Positions 63,839 through 64,000 of a DNA stretch of 64,000 bases are shown here, piece after piece (within the stretch, counting starts at the first letter, position 1; each line of letters begins with the position of its first letter). Location of the stretch: positions 79,772-143,771 of the forward strand of contig CACZCH010000002.1 of the NCBI GenBank assembly GCA_902779645.1. The letters run 5' to 3'. This DNA is from an uncultured bacterium (GTDB lineage: Bacteria; Cyanobacteriota; Vampirovibrionia; Gastranaerophilales; Gastranaerophilaceae). Made by a program: the position numbers and the translations under genes. The notes below the pieces were generated by a model that ran no database searches, was not told the DNA's origin, and saw only the letters and a program-made list of their open reading frames with translations.

Positions 63839-64000
63839 CTATTTATTTTCAAAACCGGGAGATGTTAACGGAAGATTTTTGTATCCTGAGTTTGCATAAA
63901 CAGTTTTCTTTATGTACTTGTTTGTATAATTTCCTTTTTCCAAAAGCTGTTTAAGGATGTTTTCTCTTGTAACAAGAGAAGAATCCAAATTGTTTGATTC
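63839..64000 (-). CDS. C-terminal end of a truncated gene
   Basis: Hand-translated: the last 53 residues (ending ...NLPLTSPGFENK) of a minus-strand gene continuing past the window. 'LVTRENILKQLLEKGNYTNKYIKKTV' is helical. No family can be named from this length. Convergent with lpxB with 5 bases between. Confidence 0.6.
   Translation of the reverse strand, partial: ESNNLDSSLVTRENILKQLLEKGNYTNKYIKKTVYANSGYKNLPLTSPGFENK

Overview
The window is AT-rich and densely coding. It reads like a chromosomal segment of a Gram-negative, non-photosynthetic gut member of the Cyanobacteriota, in the Gastranaerophilales/Vampirovibrionia range. That placement is an inference. It rests on lipid A genes (lpxI, lpxB), an MlaEFD-type lipid transporter plus a second MCE protein, type IV pilus genes (pilT-like ATPase, prepilin peptidase), a group-3 sigma factor, GH57/alpha-glucan phosphorylase-like polysaccharide enzymes, and at least eight small or accessory proteins sharing a short N-terminal motif (M-K/R/N-I...F-K/Q/R-A/G-K) that I associate with this lineage. 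There is no rRNA operon, CRISPR array or recognisable prophage.

Layout. 1-6.2 kb: truncated M16-like protein, a HerA-like ATPase relative without a P-loop and with a long acidic tail, rpmE, then a minus-strand run punA > rqcP > VTT membrane protein > yjbQ-family. 6.2-11.7 kb: small glycine-rich protein, MlaE/F/D-type lipid transport operon, manC, a helical protein. 11.8-14.4 kb: pilT-like, recO, gatD-like. 14.5-19 kb: valS, dnaB, rpsU. 19-24.7 kb: coiled-coil protein, upp, orphan MCE protein, lipoprotein, large TPR protein, a small protein with three NPF motifs. 24.9-27 kb: a Thr/Thr/Tyr tRNA cluster followed by a cassette between diverged direct repeats that carries a REP-associated transposase. 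27-30.5 kb: organophosphate-type MFS transporter and a pair of uncharacterised membrane proteins. 30.7-34.4 kb: a GH35 beta-galactosidase split by a frameshift, a small protein, a CDF metal transporter. 34.4-37.8 kb: class V aminotransferase, serA, serB (serine synthesis). 38-46.4 kb: accessory region with motif proteins, an ATLF-like secreted-type zinc protease flanked by inverted repeats, tRNA-Ser, ruvA and two tandem 5'-nucleotidase-like enzymes. 46.4-51.1 kb: GH57 branching enzyme, radical SAM protein, phosphorylase-like enzyme. 51.3-60 kb: SNF2 helicase, sigma factor, prepilin peptidase, miaB, alr, TonB-domain protein. 60-64 kb: coiled-coil protein, YhcH-family protein, lpxI, lpxB and a truncated gene.

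Three window-wide signals are not explained by ordinary annotation: a 10-mer GGGGTAAATA that I find at least 14 times on the two strands in genes and between them; a shared N-terminal peptide motif on otherwise unrelated proteins; and promoter elements resembling the FliA/sigma-28 class (TAAAGTTW-N11-GCCGATAW) in front of two accessory genes. The phosphorylase-like enzyme also appears to lack the lysine that normally holds pyridoxal phosphate.
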